Of a DNA stretch of 64,000 nucleotides, positions 1 to 12,308 are shown piece by piece. The notes beneath the pieces are model-generated. The model was not told the DNA's origin. It saw nothing but the letters and a program-made list of their open reading frames with translations, and did no database searches. A program made the translations under genes and the position numbers. Each line of letters starts with the position of its first letter. Position 1 is the stretch's first letter. Origin of the DNA: Doris montereyensis (Eukaryota; Mollusca; Gastropoda; Nudibranchia; Dorididae); the NCBI GenBank assembly GCA_037039925.1, contig JAXRKP010000586.1, positions 105,001 to 169,000 on the forward strand, given 5' to 3'.

Positions 1-119
1 GTTTTGTTTACTGTGTAGATGCAGCCTCTTGTAGATGTTATAATCGAAGTTTGGCTTAAAGTATCGTTTTTATGCTAACGATACCCACATATTAAGTTCA
101 GCAAAAATTAATCAACTGT

Positions 120-860
120 CATGTCTTGTGGACAATTTCGAGAGTTGTATCTCTGAGATTAAGGTATGGGTGAACAAGAATTGAGTGGTGATACTATGGA
201 AGCTATGATAGCAGGTAGATCAAGATTATGGATAGGTGTGAGCATAAAACAGATTTGAATTGGTGAGAGCAATGTTGAATGTTCAAATTGTGTGAAGAAT
301 CTTGGACTATACATCGACTCGGAGTTGTCCATAGTCAGACATGTCAACAATCTGATTAGAAGGATGTTCATCGAAATAAGAGAAACATTTAGCAAGATAA
401 GAAACATCATTGCACTGGAAATAGCAACATATGTAATATATATATATAGAGAGAATCAAAAGTTTACAACATGTACACAATTGTACTACCAGGCTTATAA
501 AGCGTAAAGGTAAATTCGACTCGGCAACAACTCTTTTGTTTGAGCTATATTGGTTACCAGTCAAAAAACAATTACCTATAAAATATGTACCATTGTTTTA
601 AAATTTCTTCATGTCCAGGGACCAATGTACATAAGCAATATTTTGAGCGTTTATATCTCATCAAGGAATCTTCAATTCAGCAATGACAACAGCATTTTAA
701 AAACAACTAAACAAACTTAAAATTGGTGAAGTCACTCTCGTATTCGGCACCGCAGTAATGTAATGTCCTACCAAAACACGTGAGAGACAGTGAGACAATT
801 AACACTTTCAAGGCTGGACTAAATTTTTATCTTTTTACGCAGTGAATACGTTTACAATCT
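120..860 (+). pseudogene. L2/CR1-like LINE reverse transcriptase, C-terminal remnant
   Basis: Across shifting frames the region reads as the end of a non-LTR reverse transcriptase: CISEIKVWVNKN near 145, VKNLGLYIDSELSIVRHVNN near 290-355 (the common LGVYID...HV block), LYWLPVKKQLPIKY near 545-582 and a terminal TFKAGLNFYLF near 805-835. Frames break repeatedly and there are stops, so it is decayed. The start may lie left of the window. The following 860-1,165 bases look like its 3' UTR. Clade assignment is from motif style only. Confidence 0.65.
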
Positions 861-879
861 TACCGTTGTTCAAGTGTGC

Positions 880-903
880 GTGTAGGTGTGTGTGTGTGTG
901 TGT

Positions 904-949
<46 letters not shown>
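880..949. repeat. (GT)n microsatellite
   Basis: A nearly pure GT run with a few A interruptions, inside the presumed LINE 3' region. Confidence 0.95.
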
Positions 950-951
<2 letters not shown>

Positions 952-1172
952 GAAGAGGTGGTGTGCGAACACATATGTGTAAACGAGTCAGTAACTGTAT
1001 TTGAATTTATCAGATCAATTTCATTAAATACAGTATTGGTTTACAACATAACATGATTTTAAGATTTAGCATATGTAAATGTGTTTTTCTTAAGGTTTAT
1101 TCTGTGATTATAATAATATGACACTTTGCAAAGCACCTTGAGCCCATGTAAGAGGGTAAAATGCTGTAGAAA

Positions 1173-1690
<518 letters not shown>

Positions 1691-1794
1691 ATCATCTGAA
1701 TGAAACCATTCGTCATTTTTCTTCAACCATGTGGAAAATTAAAAATAGAAATGGACCAGTTTGAAATTGTCTTTATTATTACTGACTTATTTGT

Positions 1795-3290
1795 AGTAAC
1801 ATCAATGGGTAGACTAGTAATAATATTAATGTTATTAGTAGCTAACATCAATGGGTATTATTATTAATAATATTAATGTTACAGAGTTATAATACTATTA
1901 TTGTTATTATTAGGATAACATCAATTACTATTAATAATATTAATGTTACTATTAACATCAATTAGACTAGTAATAATATTAATGTTACTATTATTATTAT
2001 TATTATTATAATGTTAATTATTATAACATATGGGTACAATATTATTATTAGTAATATTATTAATGTTACAGATTATTAACATCAATGGGTAGACTAGTAA
2101 TAATATTAATGTTACAGAGTAGGCTAGTAATACTATTAATGTTACAGAATAGGAATGAAATCAATTTCTAGTAATTTTTATTCAGACTCAACATCATGGG
2201 TAGAAATTAAAACAGAATAGGCTAACATCAGTTTAATAATCTTTGTTCATGTTCAACTAGTACTGTTTGTAGGCTAACATCAATGGGTAGACTAGTAATA
2301 ATATTAATGTTACAGAGTAGGCTAACATCAATGGGTAGACTAGTAATAATATTAATGTTACAGAGTAGGCTAGTAATAATATTAATGTTACAGAGTAGGA
2401 TAACATCAATAGGTAGACTAGTAATATTAATATTAATGCTAACATCAATGGGTAGACTAGTAATAATATTAATGTTACAGAGTAGGATAACATCAATGGG
2501 TAGACTAGTAATAATATTAATATTACAGACTAGGCTAACATCAATGGGTAGACTAGTAATAATATTAATGTTACAGAGTAGGCTAACATCAATGGGTAGA
2601 CTAGTAATAATAGGCGAAATTAATATTACAGAGCAAACACGTACGGCTAACATAACAAATGAGAAATATTTAGAATCTAGATCTAGTAATAATATTGAAA
2701 AAGATAAATTAAACAGACTAGGCTAACATCAATGTTTGTTGTAGACTAGGGTACCCGATAATATTAATAGTAATATTAAGTAATACAGACTAGGCTAACA
2801 TCAATGGGTAGACTAGTAATAATATTAATGTTACAGAGTAGGCTAACATCAATGGGTAGACTAGTAATAATATTAATGTTACAGAGTAGGCTAACATCAA
2901 TGGGTAGACTAGTAATAATATTAATATTATTTAGAATCTAGACTAGGCTAACATCAATGGGTAGACTAGTAACTATAATATTAATGTTACAGATTAGGCT
3001 AACATCAATGGGTAGACTAGTAATAATATTAATGTTACAGACTAGGCTAACATCAATGGGTAGACTAGTAATAATATTAATGTTACAGAGTAGGCTAACA
3101 TCAATGGGTAGACTAGTAATACTATTAATGTTACAGAATAGGCTAACATCAATAGGTAGACTAGTAATAATATTAATGTTACAGATTAGGCTAACATCAA
3201 TAGGTAGACTAGTAATACTATTAATGTTACAGAATAGGATAACATCAATGGGTAGACTAGTAATAATATTAATGTTACAGAGTAGGCTGA
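1795..3290. repeat. 48-bp minisatellite (satellite C)
   Basis: Unit of about 48 bp carrying GGGTAGACTAGTAATAATAT and TTAATGTTACAGAGTAGGCT in succession. Copies near 1,795-2,250 are truncated or scrambled; from 2,270 they are regular except for a disturbed stretch at about 2,610-2,790. Because 48 is a multiple of three, frames stay open on both strands and encode a 16-residue repeat (MGRLVIILMLQS...). I take these as non-coding by-products. Confidence 0.96.
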
Positions 3291-3399
3291 CGTTCTCGTG
3301 ATGTTATGAATAAGACGATACTGAATGTTCACCTCTGTGTTCGCGAATCAGCTGATCAACACACCGTTCATTGTTCTCGCGCACTGCCATTGGCGATAA

Positions 3400-3545
3400 A
3401 ACTTGATTTGTTTTGATTTGAATTGAATTGAATTGATTTGATTTGATTGGATTTGATTTGATTTGATTTGACTTTACACACATCCCCAACTAAGATTTCG
3501 AAAAATCCACCTCGAGATAAATTTCCCCCCACTGGGATTTGGTGA
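3400..3545 (-). mobile_element. SINE-D fragment with expanded TTGAT tail
   Basis: A (TTGAT)n-like run at 3,400-3,470 followed by ACACACATCCCCAACTAAG, the same junction seen at the tail of SINE-D copies elsewhere (for example 24,045 and 29,160). The body after 3,500 is lost or diverged. Confidence 0.55.
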
Positions 3546-3819
3546 CAAAGTACTCTACGTATCAGAGACTTGGATGGCTATCCGACTCTAATCATCTCAT
3601 GACTGTCTCTCATTTCAAAATCAAAATTTTTCACTTCTAAATGCAATAAAATTAATGTCCGCCATCCGCATTATTTCGAGAACTTAATGTCATTAATAGA
3701 GTTGCCATGGTGGCAACATACTGAGATAATCAGCTGTTCTATTAGTCATCTTTTGCTGAAGCCAGCGACGATGATATACTCTAATCTTGATTTAATGTAC
3801 AATTGATTTTTGATATATT
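3546..3819. other. Unassigned sequence between repeats
   Basis: No gene, RNA or known repeat recognised between the SINE-D fragment and the next minisatellite. Confidence 0.4.
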
Positions 3820-5040
3820 TTGGTATCCTGTCACTTCCTTCTACTGTCTTAAGTCAAAGTTCCACTGTTTGTATCCTGTCACTTATTCTATTGTCTAAAG
3901 TCAAAGTTCCACTGTTTGTATCCTGTCACTTATTTCTATTGTCTAAAGTCAAAGTTCCACTGTTTGTATCCTGTCACTTATTTCTACTGTCTAAAGTCAA
4001 AAGTTCCACTGTTTGTATCTTGTCACTTGTTTCTACTGTCTTAAGTCAAAGTTCCACTGTTTGTATCCTGTCACTTATTTCTACTGTCTAAAGTCAAAGT
4101 TCCACTGTTTGTATTCAAAATCACTTCCTTCTACTGTCTAAAGTCAAAGTTCCACTGTTTGTATCCTATCACTTGCTTCTACTGTCTAAAGTCAAAGTTT
4201 CACTGTTTGTATCCTGTCACTTATTTCTACTGTCTTAAGTCAAAGTTCCTTGATTTACTGTTTGTATCCTTTCACTTCCTTCTATTGTCTAAAGTCAAAG
4301 TTCCACTGTTTGTATCCTGTCACTTATTTCTACTGTCTAAAGTCAAAGTTCCACTGTTTGTATCCTGTCACTTATTTCTACTGTCTAAAGTCAAAGTTCC
4401 ACTGTTTGTATCCTGTCACTTATTTCTATTGTCTAAAGTCAAAGTTCCACTGTTTGTATTTGTACTTCTTCTGTCTAAAGTCAAAGTTCCATTTCTCACT
4501 TATTTCTGTGTCTAAAGTCAAAGTTCCACTGTTTGTATTCTATCACTTCCTTCTACTGTCTAAAGTCAAAGTTCCACTGTTTGTATTCTATCACTTGTTT
4601 CTATTGTCTAAAGTCAAAGTTCCACTGTTTGTATCCTGTCACTTGTTTCTATTGTCTAAAGTCAAAGTTTCACTGTTTGTATCCTTCACTTGTTCCTATT
4701 GTCTAAAATCAAAGTTTGACACTGTTTGTATTCTATCACACACTTCTATTGTCTAAAGTCAAAGATAACTGTTTGTATCATTACTAGTATTTCTATTGTC
4801 TAAAGTGAAAAATGGGATTCAAAACTGTTTGTAATGATCAGATGTGAATTGTCAAAGATAGTAATATATTCGTATAATATTAGATAACAAATATCTCTTT
4901 GTGTAAGTAGTTCCAACTGTTTGTATTGTGTCAGATGGATATGTCAAAAAGTCAATAATGGTCTTAAGAGTTTGTATTCTATTGTTTATTCTATTGTTTT
5001 TCAAAGTTTTTGTGTTTCCTGTTTTATGTTGTCTAAAGTC
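3820..5040. repeat. 48-bp minisatellite (satellite D)
   Basis: Unit of about 48 bp containing GTCTAAAGTCAAAGTTCCAC and TGTTTGTATCCTGTCACTT. Regular from 3,840 to about 4,700, then increasingly degenerate. The frame encodes a 16-residue repeat (KVKVPLFVSCHLFLLS) only because 48 is divisible by three. It merges with satellite E to the right. Confidence 0.95.
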
Positions 5041-8000
5041 TAATCTTTGACTGTTTTTATCCTAAACTTGTTTCATAGGACAAAGTAAAGTCACGAGTTT
5101 CACACTCCTTTGTGTCTAAATCAAAGTTACACACTATGCACATCACTTCCTACCTATTGCTAAAATGACCACTGTTTTATGATGTCACTACAGTCAATTG
5201 AATAATCAAGAGTTGATGTTTGTACTTGTCACTTGTTTCTGATTCACACTAAAGTCAATTTAACTGTTTATATTCTGATCACATGATTATGATTGTCTAA
5301 AGTCAAAATAATCAAACTGTTGATATTATGTCACATGACTTTTGATTCACTACAGTCAATTGAATAATCAAAAGTTGTATTATGACCACTTGATTATTGA
5401 TTAAACTACAGTCAATTGAATATTAAAAGAGTTTATTTTATGACAATATTGTAATATACACAGTATAAATACAATAACAAATAAATATTTGAGTCATGAT
5501 GTAAAACACAAGCTCAATTGGATTATTGTCAAAAGATGGATATGTCAAATGACAGTAATGATCAAAATGATTAAGACAACATTTGAATAATCAAATAGTT
5601 TATTATATATTAGATTCACTACAGTCTTTTGAATAATCACAAGAGTTAATATTGTGAAAATATTGATATGATTTTAAAGTCCTGAATAATCTTAAGAGAC
5701 TGATATTTTATTGTTTATGAAAATGTCAATTGGAAAAAGTTTATTTTGTTGACAATATTCTTATGATTTTTACACTCAATTGAATAATAAAAGAGTTAAT
5801 ATTATACATGATTACACACACGCACACAAACAGTGTTAATACCCCCCCCCCCCCCACAAACACACATATATGAATAATCCCACCCCCGTGCTACTATTAT
5901 GACCACGTGATTATGATTCACTACAGTCAATTGAATAATCAAAGAGTTTATTTTATGACAATATTGATTATGATTCACTACAGTCAATTGAATATTAAAA
6001 GAGCTTATTTTATGACAATATTGATTATGATTCACTACAGTCAATTGAATATTAAAAGAGTTAATATTATGACCACATGATTATGATTCACTACAGTCAA
6101 TTGAATATTCAAAGAGTTAATATTATGACCATATTGATTATGATTCCAGTACAGTCAATTGAATAATCAAAGAGTTGATATTATGACCACGTGATTATGA
6201 TTCAATACAGTCAATTGAATATTAAAAGAGTTTATTTTATGACAATATGATTATGATTCACTACAGTCAATTGAATAATAAAAGAGTTAATATTATGACC
6301 ACATGATTATGATTCACTACAGTCAATTGAATATAAAGAGTTAATATTATGATCATATTGATTATGATTCACTACAGTCAATTGAATAATCAAAGCGCTA
6401 ATATTATGACCATATGATTATGATTCACTACGGTCCATTGAATAATCAAAGAGTTAATATTATGACAACATGATTATGATTCACTACAGTCAAATGAATA
6501 ATCAAAGCGCTAATATTATGACCACATGATTATGATTCACTACAGTCAATTGAATAATCGAAGAGTTAATATTATGACCACATGATTATGATTCACTACA
6601 GTCAATTGAATAATCAAAACGCTAATATTATGACCATATGATTATGATTCACTACAGTCCATTGAATAATCAAAGAGTTAATATTATGACCACATGATTA
6701 TGATTCACTACAGTCAATTGAATAATCAAAGCGCTAATATTATGACCACATGATTATGATTCACTACAGTCAATTGAATAATCAAAGCGCTAATATTATG
6801 ACCACACGATTATGATTCACTACAGTCAATTGAATAATCAATGAGTTAATGTTATGACCACATGATTATGATCCAGTACAGTCAATTGAATAATTAAAGC
6901 GCTAATATTATGACCACACGATTATGATTCACTACAGTCAATTGAATAATCAAAGAGCTAATATTACGACCACATGATTATGATTCACTACAGTCAATTG
7001 AATAATCAAAGAGTTGATATTATGACCACATGATTATGATTCACTACAGTCAATTGAATAATCAAAGAGTTAATATTATGACCACATGATTATGATTCAC
7101 TACAGCCAATTGAATAATCAAAGAGTTGATATTATGACCACATGATTATGATTCACTACAGTCAATTGAATAATCAAAGCGCTAATATTATGACCACATG
7201 ATTATGATTCACTACAGCCAATTGAATAATCAAAGAGTTGATATTATGACCACATGATTATGATTCACTACAGCCAATTGAATAATCAAAGCGTTCATAT
7301 CATGACCACATGATTATAATTCACTACAGCCAATTGAATAGAAAAAGTGTTAATATTATGACCATATGATTATGATTCACTACAGCCAATTGAATATAAA
7401 AGTGTTAATATTATGACCATATGATTAGGATTCACTACAGCCAATTGAATATAAAAGTGCTAATATTATGACCATATGATTATGATTCACTACAGCCAAT
7501 TGAATATAAAAGTGTTAATTGTATGATCATATTGATTATGATTCACTACAGTCAATTGCATAACGAAAGAGTTAATATTATGACACATGATTATGATTCA
7601 ACATAGTCAATTGAATAATAAAAGAGTTGATATTATGACAATATTGATTATGATTCACCCCAGCCAATTGAATAATAAAAGAGTTAATATTATGACAATA
7701 TGGATTATGATTCACTACAGCCAATTGAATAATAAAAGAGTTCATTTTATGACAATGTTGATTAAGATTCACGACAGCCGATTGAATAATAAAAGAGTTA
7801 ATGTTATGACGATATTGATTATGATTCACCCCAGGCCAATTGAATAATAAAAGAGTTAATGCTATGACCATATTGATTATGATTCACTACAGTCAATTGA
7901 ATAATAAAAGAGTTAATATTATGACCATATTGATTATGATTCACTACAGTCAATTGAATAATAAAAGAGTTAATATTATGACCATATTGATTATGATTCA

Positions 8001-8075
8001 CCGCAGCCAATTGAATAATAAAAGAATTAATATTATGATCACATGATTATTATCCACCACAGCCAATTGAATAAT
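5041..8075. repeat. 56-bp minisatellite (satellite E)
   Basis: Unit of about 54-57 bp containing GATTATGATTCACTACAGTC, AATTGAATAATCAAAGAGTT and AATATTATGACCACAT. Divergent from 5,041 to about 5,880 and highly regular from 5,900 to 8,070. Subtypes differ at GAGTTAAT against GCGCTAAT (mainly 6,390-7,160) and ATAATCAAA against ATATAAAAG or ATAATAAAAG (after 7,330). A 14-base C run interrupts it at 5,842-5,855. Confidence 0.96.
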
Positions 8076-9763
8076 TTTCTTTCTTTCTTTCTCAGTTCGC
8101 ATCTTACCTTTCGGTGTATGGGTTCAAATGCCCGAGATAATCTTTCTCCGGGATGTCCTGTTCTGGAATTTTCTGTTTCATTCCAAAAAACGTTAAATGT
8201 CTATGCTTCAATGCCTTTTTATATCTTCTTCCCATTTTCTCCGAGATCTGCCTTTTAGGATTTAGCACTGTATACTGATTTAGCTATTCTATTGTTATTC
8301 ATTCTGTTTACATGCCCAAACAATCTCAATCGCTTTATTTCTATCTTAATGTGTATGCCATCTGCTTTGGTTTGATCTCTTATTGTTGTGTTTCTAATTT
8401 TGTCTCTTTTAGATTCCCTACTACTCTTTTTAGATATTTGATTTCAGCTGCCTGTACTCTACTGTGTTATCTACTGTCTAAGGTCCAGGTTTCGCTGCCA
8501 TAGAGGAGAGTGGGACAATAAAATGTGCTGTATACTGTCATTTTGGTTTTTGTTGACATTCCTTGTTTAGCTGCAAATGCCTTTCCTAGATGGTTATATA
8601 TTGTCATTGCCTTTTGGATTCTCTGGCTAATTTCTTCTCTTAATTTTCCCTCTGAGTTAATCATTACTCCTAGGTAATTTGTAACTTTGAACTTGTTTCG
8701 GATTTTATGTTTTAGTTTCCCTAGTTACTAGTATTTTTTTTTACCTTCTTTGCATTTACTCTCATTCCTCTTTTATTTAGTTCATTTTTCATAATGTTAA
8801 TATTCGACTGAAGGTCACATTCTGATTTTCCAAACAGAACTAAATCATCGGCAAATGAAAGCATTGATACATTTACTGGTTTGAGCTTCCACATGCCTAC
8901 ATTCATTTTCTTCATTTTTGAGGATGCCTTTGCGACTGAATCCATAAATGTGATAAACAAAAGAGGACTTAGGATACAACCCTGTCCTACTCCTATATCT
9001 ACATCAAATTCTGCAGATACATTTCCAGCTACTCTCATTGCACATGTTGGTTTATTGTAAAAACTTGTGATGGTTTCTATTAAATTTTGCTCTACATTGT
9101 ATTATTTTAAGGAATGCCATAGTTCGTCCCTCCTCACAGTGTCAAATGTCTTTTTTAAGTCAATAAAACACTGGTGCAAGTCAATGTTTCTCTCAATGAA
9201 TTATTTGTCTAATTGTAAATAGGTGATCTTGTACACTTCTTTCTGGTATAAATCCACTCAAATGTTCTTCAATCTGATCCTCTACTCTTTTCCTCAGTCT
9301 CATTTCCAGTATCCTGGCATATACTTTTCCCGGTACGCTAAATAGTGATATCCCTCTATAGTTTGAGCATTCCATAGTTGATCCTTTCTTATGTATTGGT
9401 ACTACCGTTACCTTTTGTTTCAGTTGACTGGCACCTGTTTGGACTTCCATGCTTGTTGGCATATTGCATGTAGTAGTTTATCTGCCTCTCTCCCTTGGTT
9501 TTTAATCCTTTCTGTATGAACTTGATCTGCTCTGGGACCTTTCCTAATTTAACTTTTCTTATAGCTGTTTGGATTTCTTCCATTGATATATCTAGATCTT
9601 CAGTTGTCTCCTCTGGATTACTTGTTACCCTTACTAATTGATATGTACTCCTTGTCTCATATGTTCTGGAGAGATTATAATGTAATTGTTAGAAATACGT
9701 TCTCCATGTTTCCCTGATTTCGTTGTCTTCTTTCATTATTTCTCCTTTGACATTCTTAATTTG
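8073..9763 (-). pseudogene. APE-type LINE copy 1, reverse transcriptase, 5'-truncated
   Basis: On the minus strand, going 5' to 3': linker (IQTAIRKVKLGKVPEQIKF), RT block PIHKKGSTMECSNYRGISL near 9,340-9,395, LSGFIPERSVQDHLF near 9,205-9,260, GVGQGCILSPLLF near 8,945-8,985, the catalytic SFADDLVLFGKSE near 8,820-8,860, and LLYGSETWTLDS near 8,470-8,505. All major RT motifs are present but in several frames with stops, so it is dead. The 5' side stops abruptly near 9,763 by comparison with copy 2 (12,307-14,560). The 3' end sits in a TTTC-rich tail at 8,073-8,093. The endonuclease is absent. Confidence 0.88.
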
Positions 9764-9864
9764 TCGTATAAAGAAGATTATTTGCCAAGGGTATACGTTT
9801 CAAAGTTATGAAAACGTATATAATTCAAATTACTTGCTTTGTTGGATCCGATTTTAAAGAAGAC

Positions 9865-10075
9865 AAACTAGAGGAAACAGAAAGATATTGGTCTATCAAA
9901 GTCAAAGGCAAGATTAGACCGTCGGAAATACAGTTTTAATGTGAGAGTGGCACACCTTTGGAACAGTTTACAAGATAAAGCTGTATCTGCGCCAAGTTCC
10001 CCAGACACGTTTAAGAATAGGCTCGACAAGTTCTGGGAGGAAGGAGGAAAGTCTATAACTATAGATTATTTATAG
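9865..10075 (+). pseudogene. CR1-like LINE reverse transcriptase, C-terminal remnant
   Basis: Reads FNVRVAHLWNSLQDKAVSAP and SSPDTFKNRLDKFWEE in one frame (about 9,936-10,042), the typical end of CR1/Daphne-type ORF2 (RV...WNSLP...FK.RLD.fW). Preceded by decayed sequence from 9,870. Orientation is opposite to the neighbouring LINE copy 1. Confidence 0.7.
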
Positions 10076-10164
10076 CCACAATCACCACACGCCTTGACAA
10101 AAACCACCAAGAACAGGAGTCCAGCGAAAAGGAACATTAAAACATGTAGGCCTACTAGCTGGAA

Positions 10165-10310
10165 ATCAACGCTTTCTTTCTTTATCAGCTCCCATTCTAC
10201 CTTCCAGTGTATAGGTTTTAGATGCCCGAAATGATCTTTCTTCAGGCTGTCCTGTCCTGACAGTTTCTGTTTCCTTCCGTGAAAGTTAATTTTTTTTTTG
10301 CGTTAATGTC
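10165..10310 (-). mobile_element. 3' end of the 8-14 kb LINE family, severely 5'-truncated
   Basis: About 130 bp nearly identical in layout to 8,080-8,215, including the TTTC-rich tail and the CTACCTTCCAGTGTATAGGT-type segment. A typical 5'-truncated insertion. Confidence 0.7.
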
Positions 10311-10324
10311 TCTTTTATATCTTC

Positions 10325-10545
10325 TTTTTAACAGAGCGTTGTGATCTGCACACGGGACCTCCTTGTTATCATCCGTTCCCGATGGGACTAGGTGTCGATC
10401 CACTTATCGGGACCGGGGAGGGGGGGGTTAGAAATTGCTTTAAAAATCTCGAGAAAAGTTTTCAAACGTTGGCGGGACTCGAACCCTCTACCTACTATTT
10501 GTTGAGAGGCCAACACGTTGCCTCTGAACTACCGTGTCCCCTTTA
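10325..10545 (-). mobile_element. SINE-D copy
   Basis: Minus-strand tRNA-like head at 10,470-10,545, with box B-like GGTTCGAGTCCC and an upstream box A-like TAGTTCAGAGGC, followed by the shared body (TCCCGATGGGACTAGGTGTC region at 10,380-10,400). Confidence 0.65.
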
Positions 10546-11410
10546 ATATTCAATTGGTATTCGCGGATAAATACAAAAATAACTTTAAATTGAACAGCAA
10601 AAAGAGACCATCTGGCCGCGGCTAATCTTGGCAAATCAAATCACATTTTACATCATTACGAAGAAGTTGTGTATCAAACAATACATTACATTACAAACCT
10701 GTAAACTGGACGGCGTAGAGCAGAAATCAAACAACAGAAGATCTATCTCTGCTCTCTCTCTCTCTCTCTCTCTCTCTGATTCTCGCTGTGTCATAGTGTG
10801 ATTGATTTTAAGCCAAACCAGTCCTGCTTATATCTCTATCACTCTTTCATATTAAGGTGTGTTGTTATTAATGTTATTGTTGCATACTATTTATGATTCA
10901 TTGGTTGTTCGTTCTGAGTTGGGTTTTTTTTTTTCCTTTTCTTTCACAATCAAAATGAGAATGATTTTTATTTCGATCATCTCGTTATCACTTTGAACTA
11001 ATAATAATAATAATAAAAAGAGTCCAAGGTATGATCGGCAACTCTTATCGTAGACACTGTGCTGATTTGTGACTCGAGGTTCATAGTACAGTATTGTCCT
11101 TGTGGCAAGGCATGTCATATATTATATGTACACACTCTTTTCTCTAAGCCTATGTCTATGTCATAAAACATGTGCTGAGATGAAGGAGTGTGGGTGTGTG
11201 TGTGTGTGTGTGTGTGTGGGGGGGTGTATGTGGGGGGGTGTAGGGTGTGAGGGGCGGGGGGGGGGGGGGGTTGCTTGTCATAGGATTTAAAATGTCACAC
11301 AGTTACAGGGTTTCCCTCTTTGCGTCTGGCGGTCACAAAAAAAAAAAGATAAATAGAATGGAAAAACCCCGAAGTTATCATTCGCGTCAGATAATACTAG
11401 TAACACTAGT
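10546..11410. other. Unassigned, with short simple repeats
   Basis: Contains (CT)n at 10,751-10,777, a small (AAT)n near 11,000, (GT)n at 11,193-11,218 and a 15-base G run at 11,256-11,270. No gene recognised. Confidence 0.5.
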
Positions 11411-11417
11411 AACAGTG

Positions 11418-12306
<889 letters not shown>

Positions 12307-12308
<2 letters not shown>

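Noticed and set aside
1795..3290. CRISPR-like array
   Set aside because: Units are contiguous 48-bp repeats with no unique spacers, and the genome is eukaryotic.
2228..4756. Repeat proteins of 16-residue units on both strands
   Set aside because: Both satellites have 48-bp units, so every frame without a stop in the unit stays open. Indel variants switch frames freely and there is no sign of selection on any frame.
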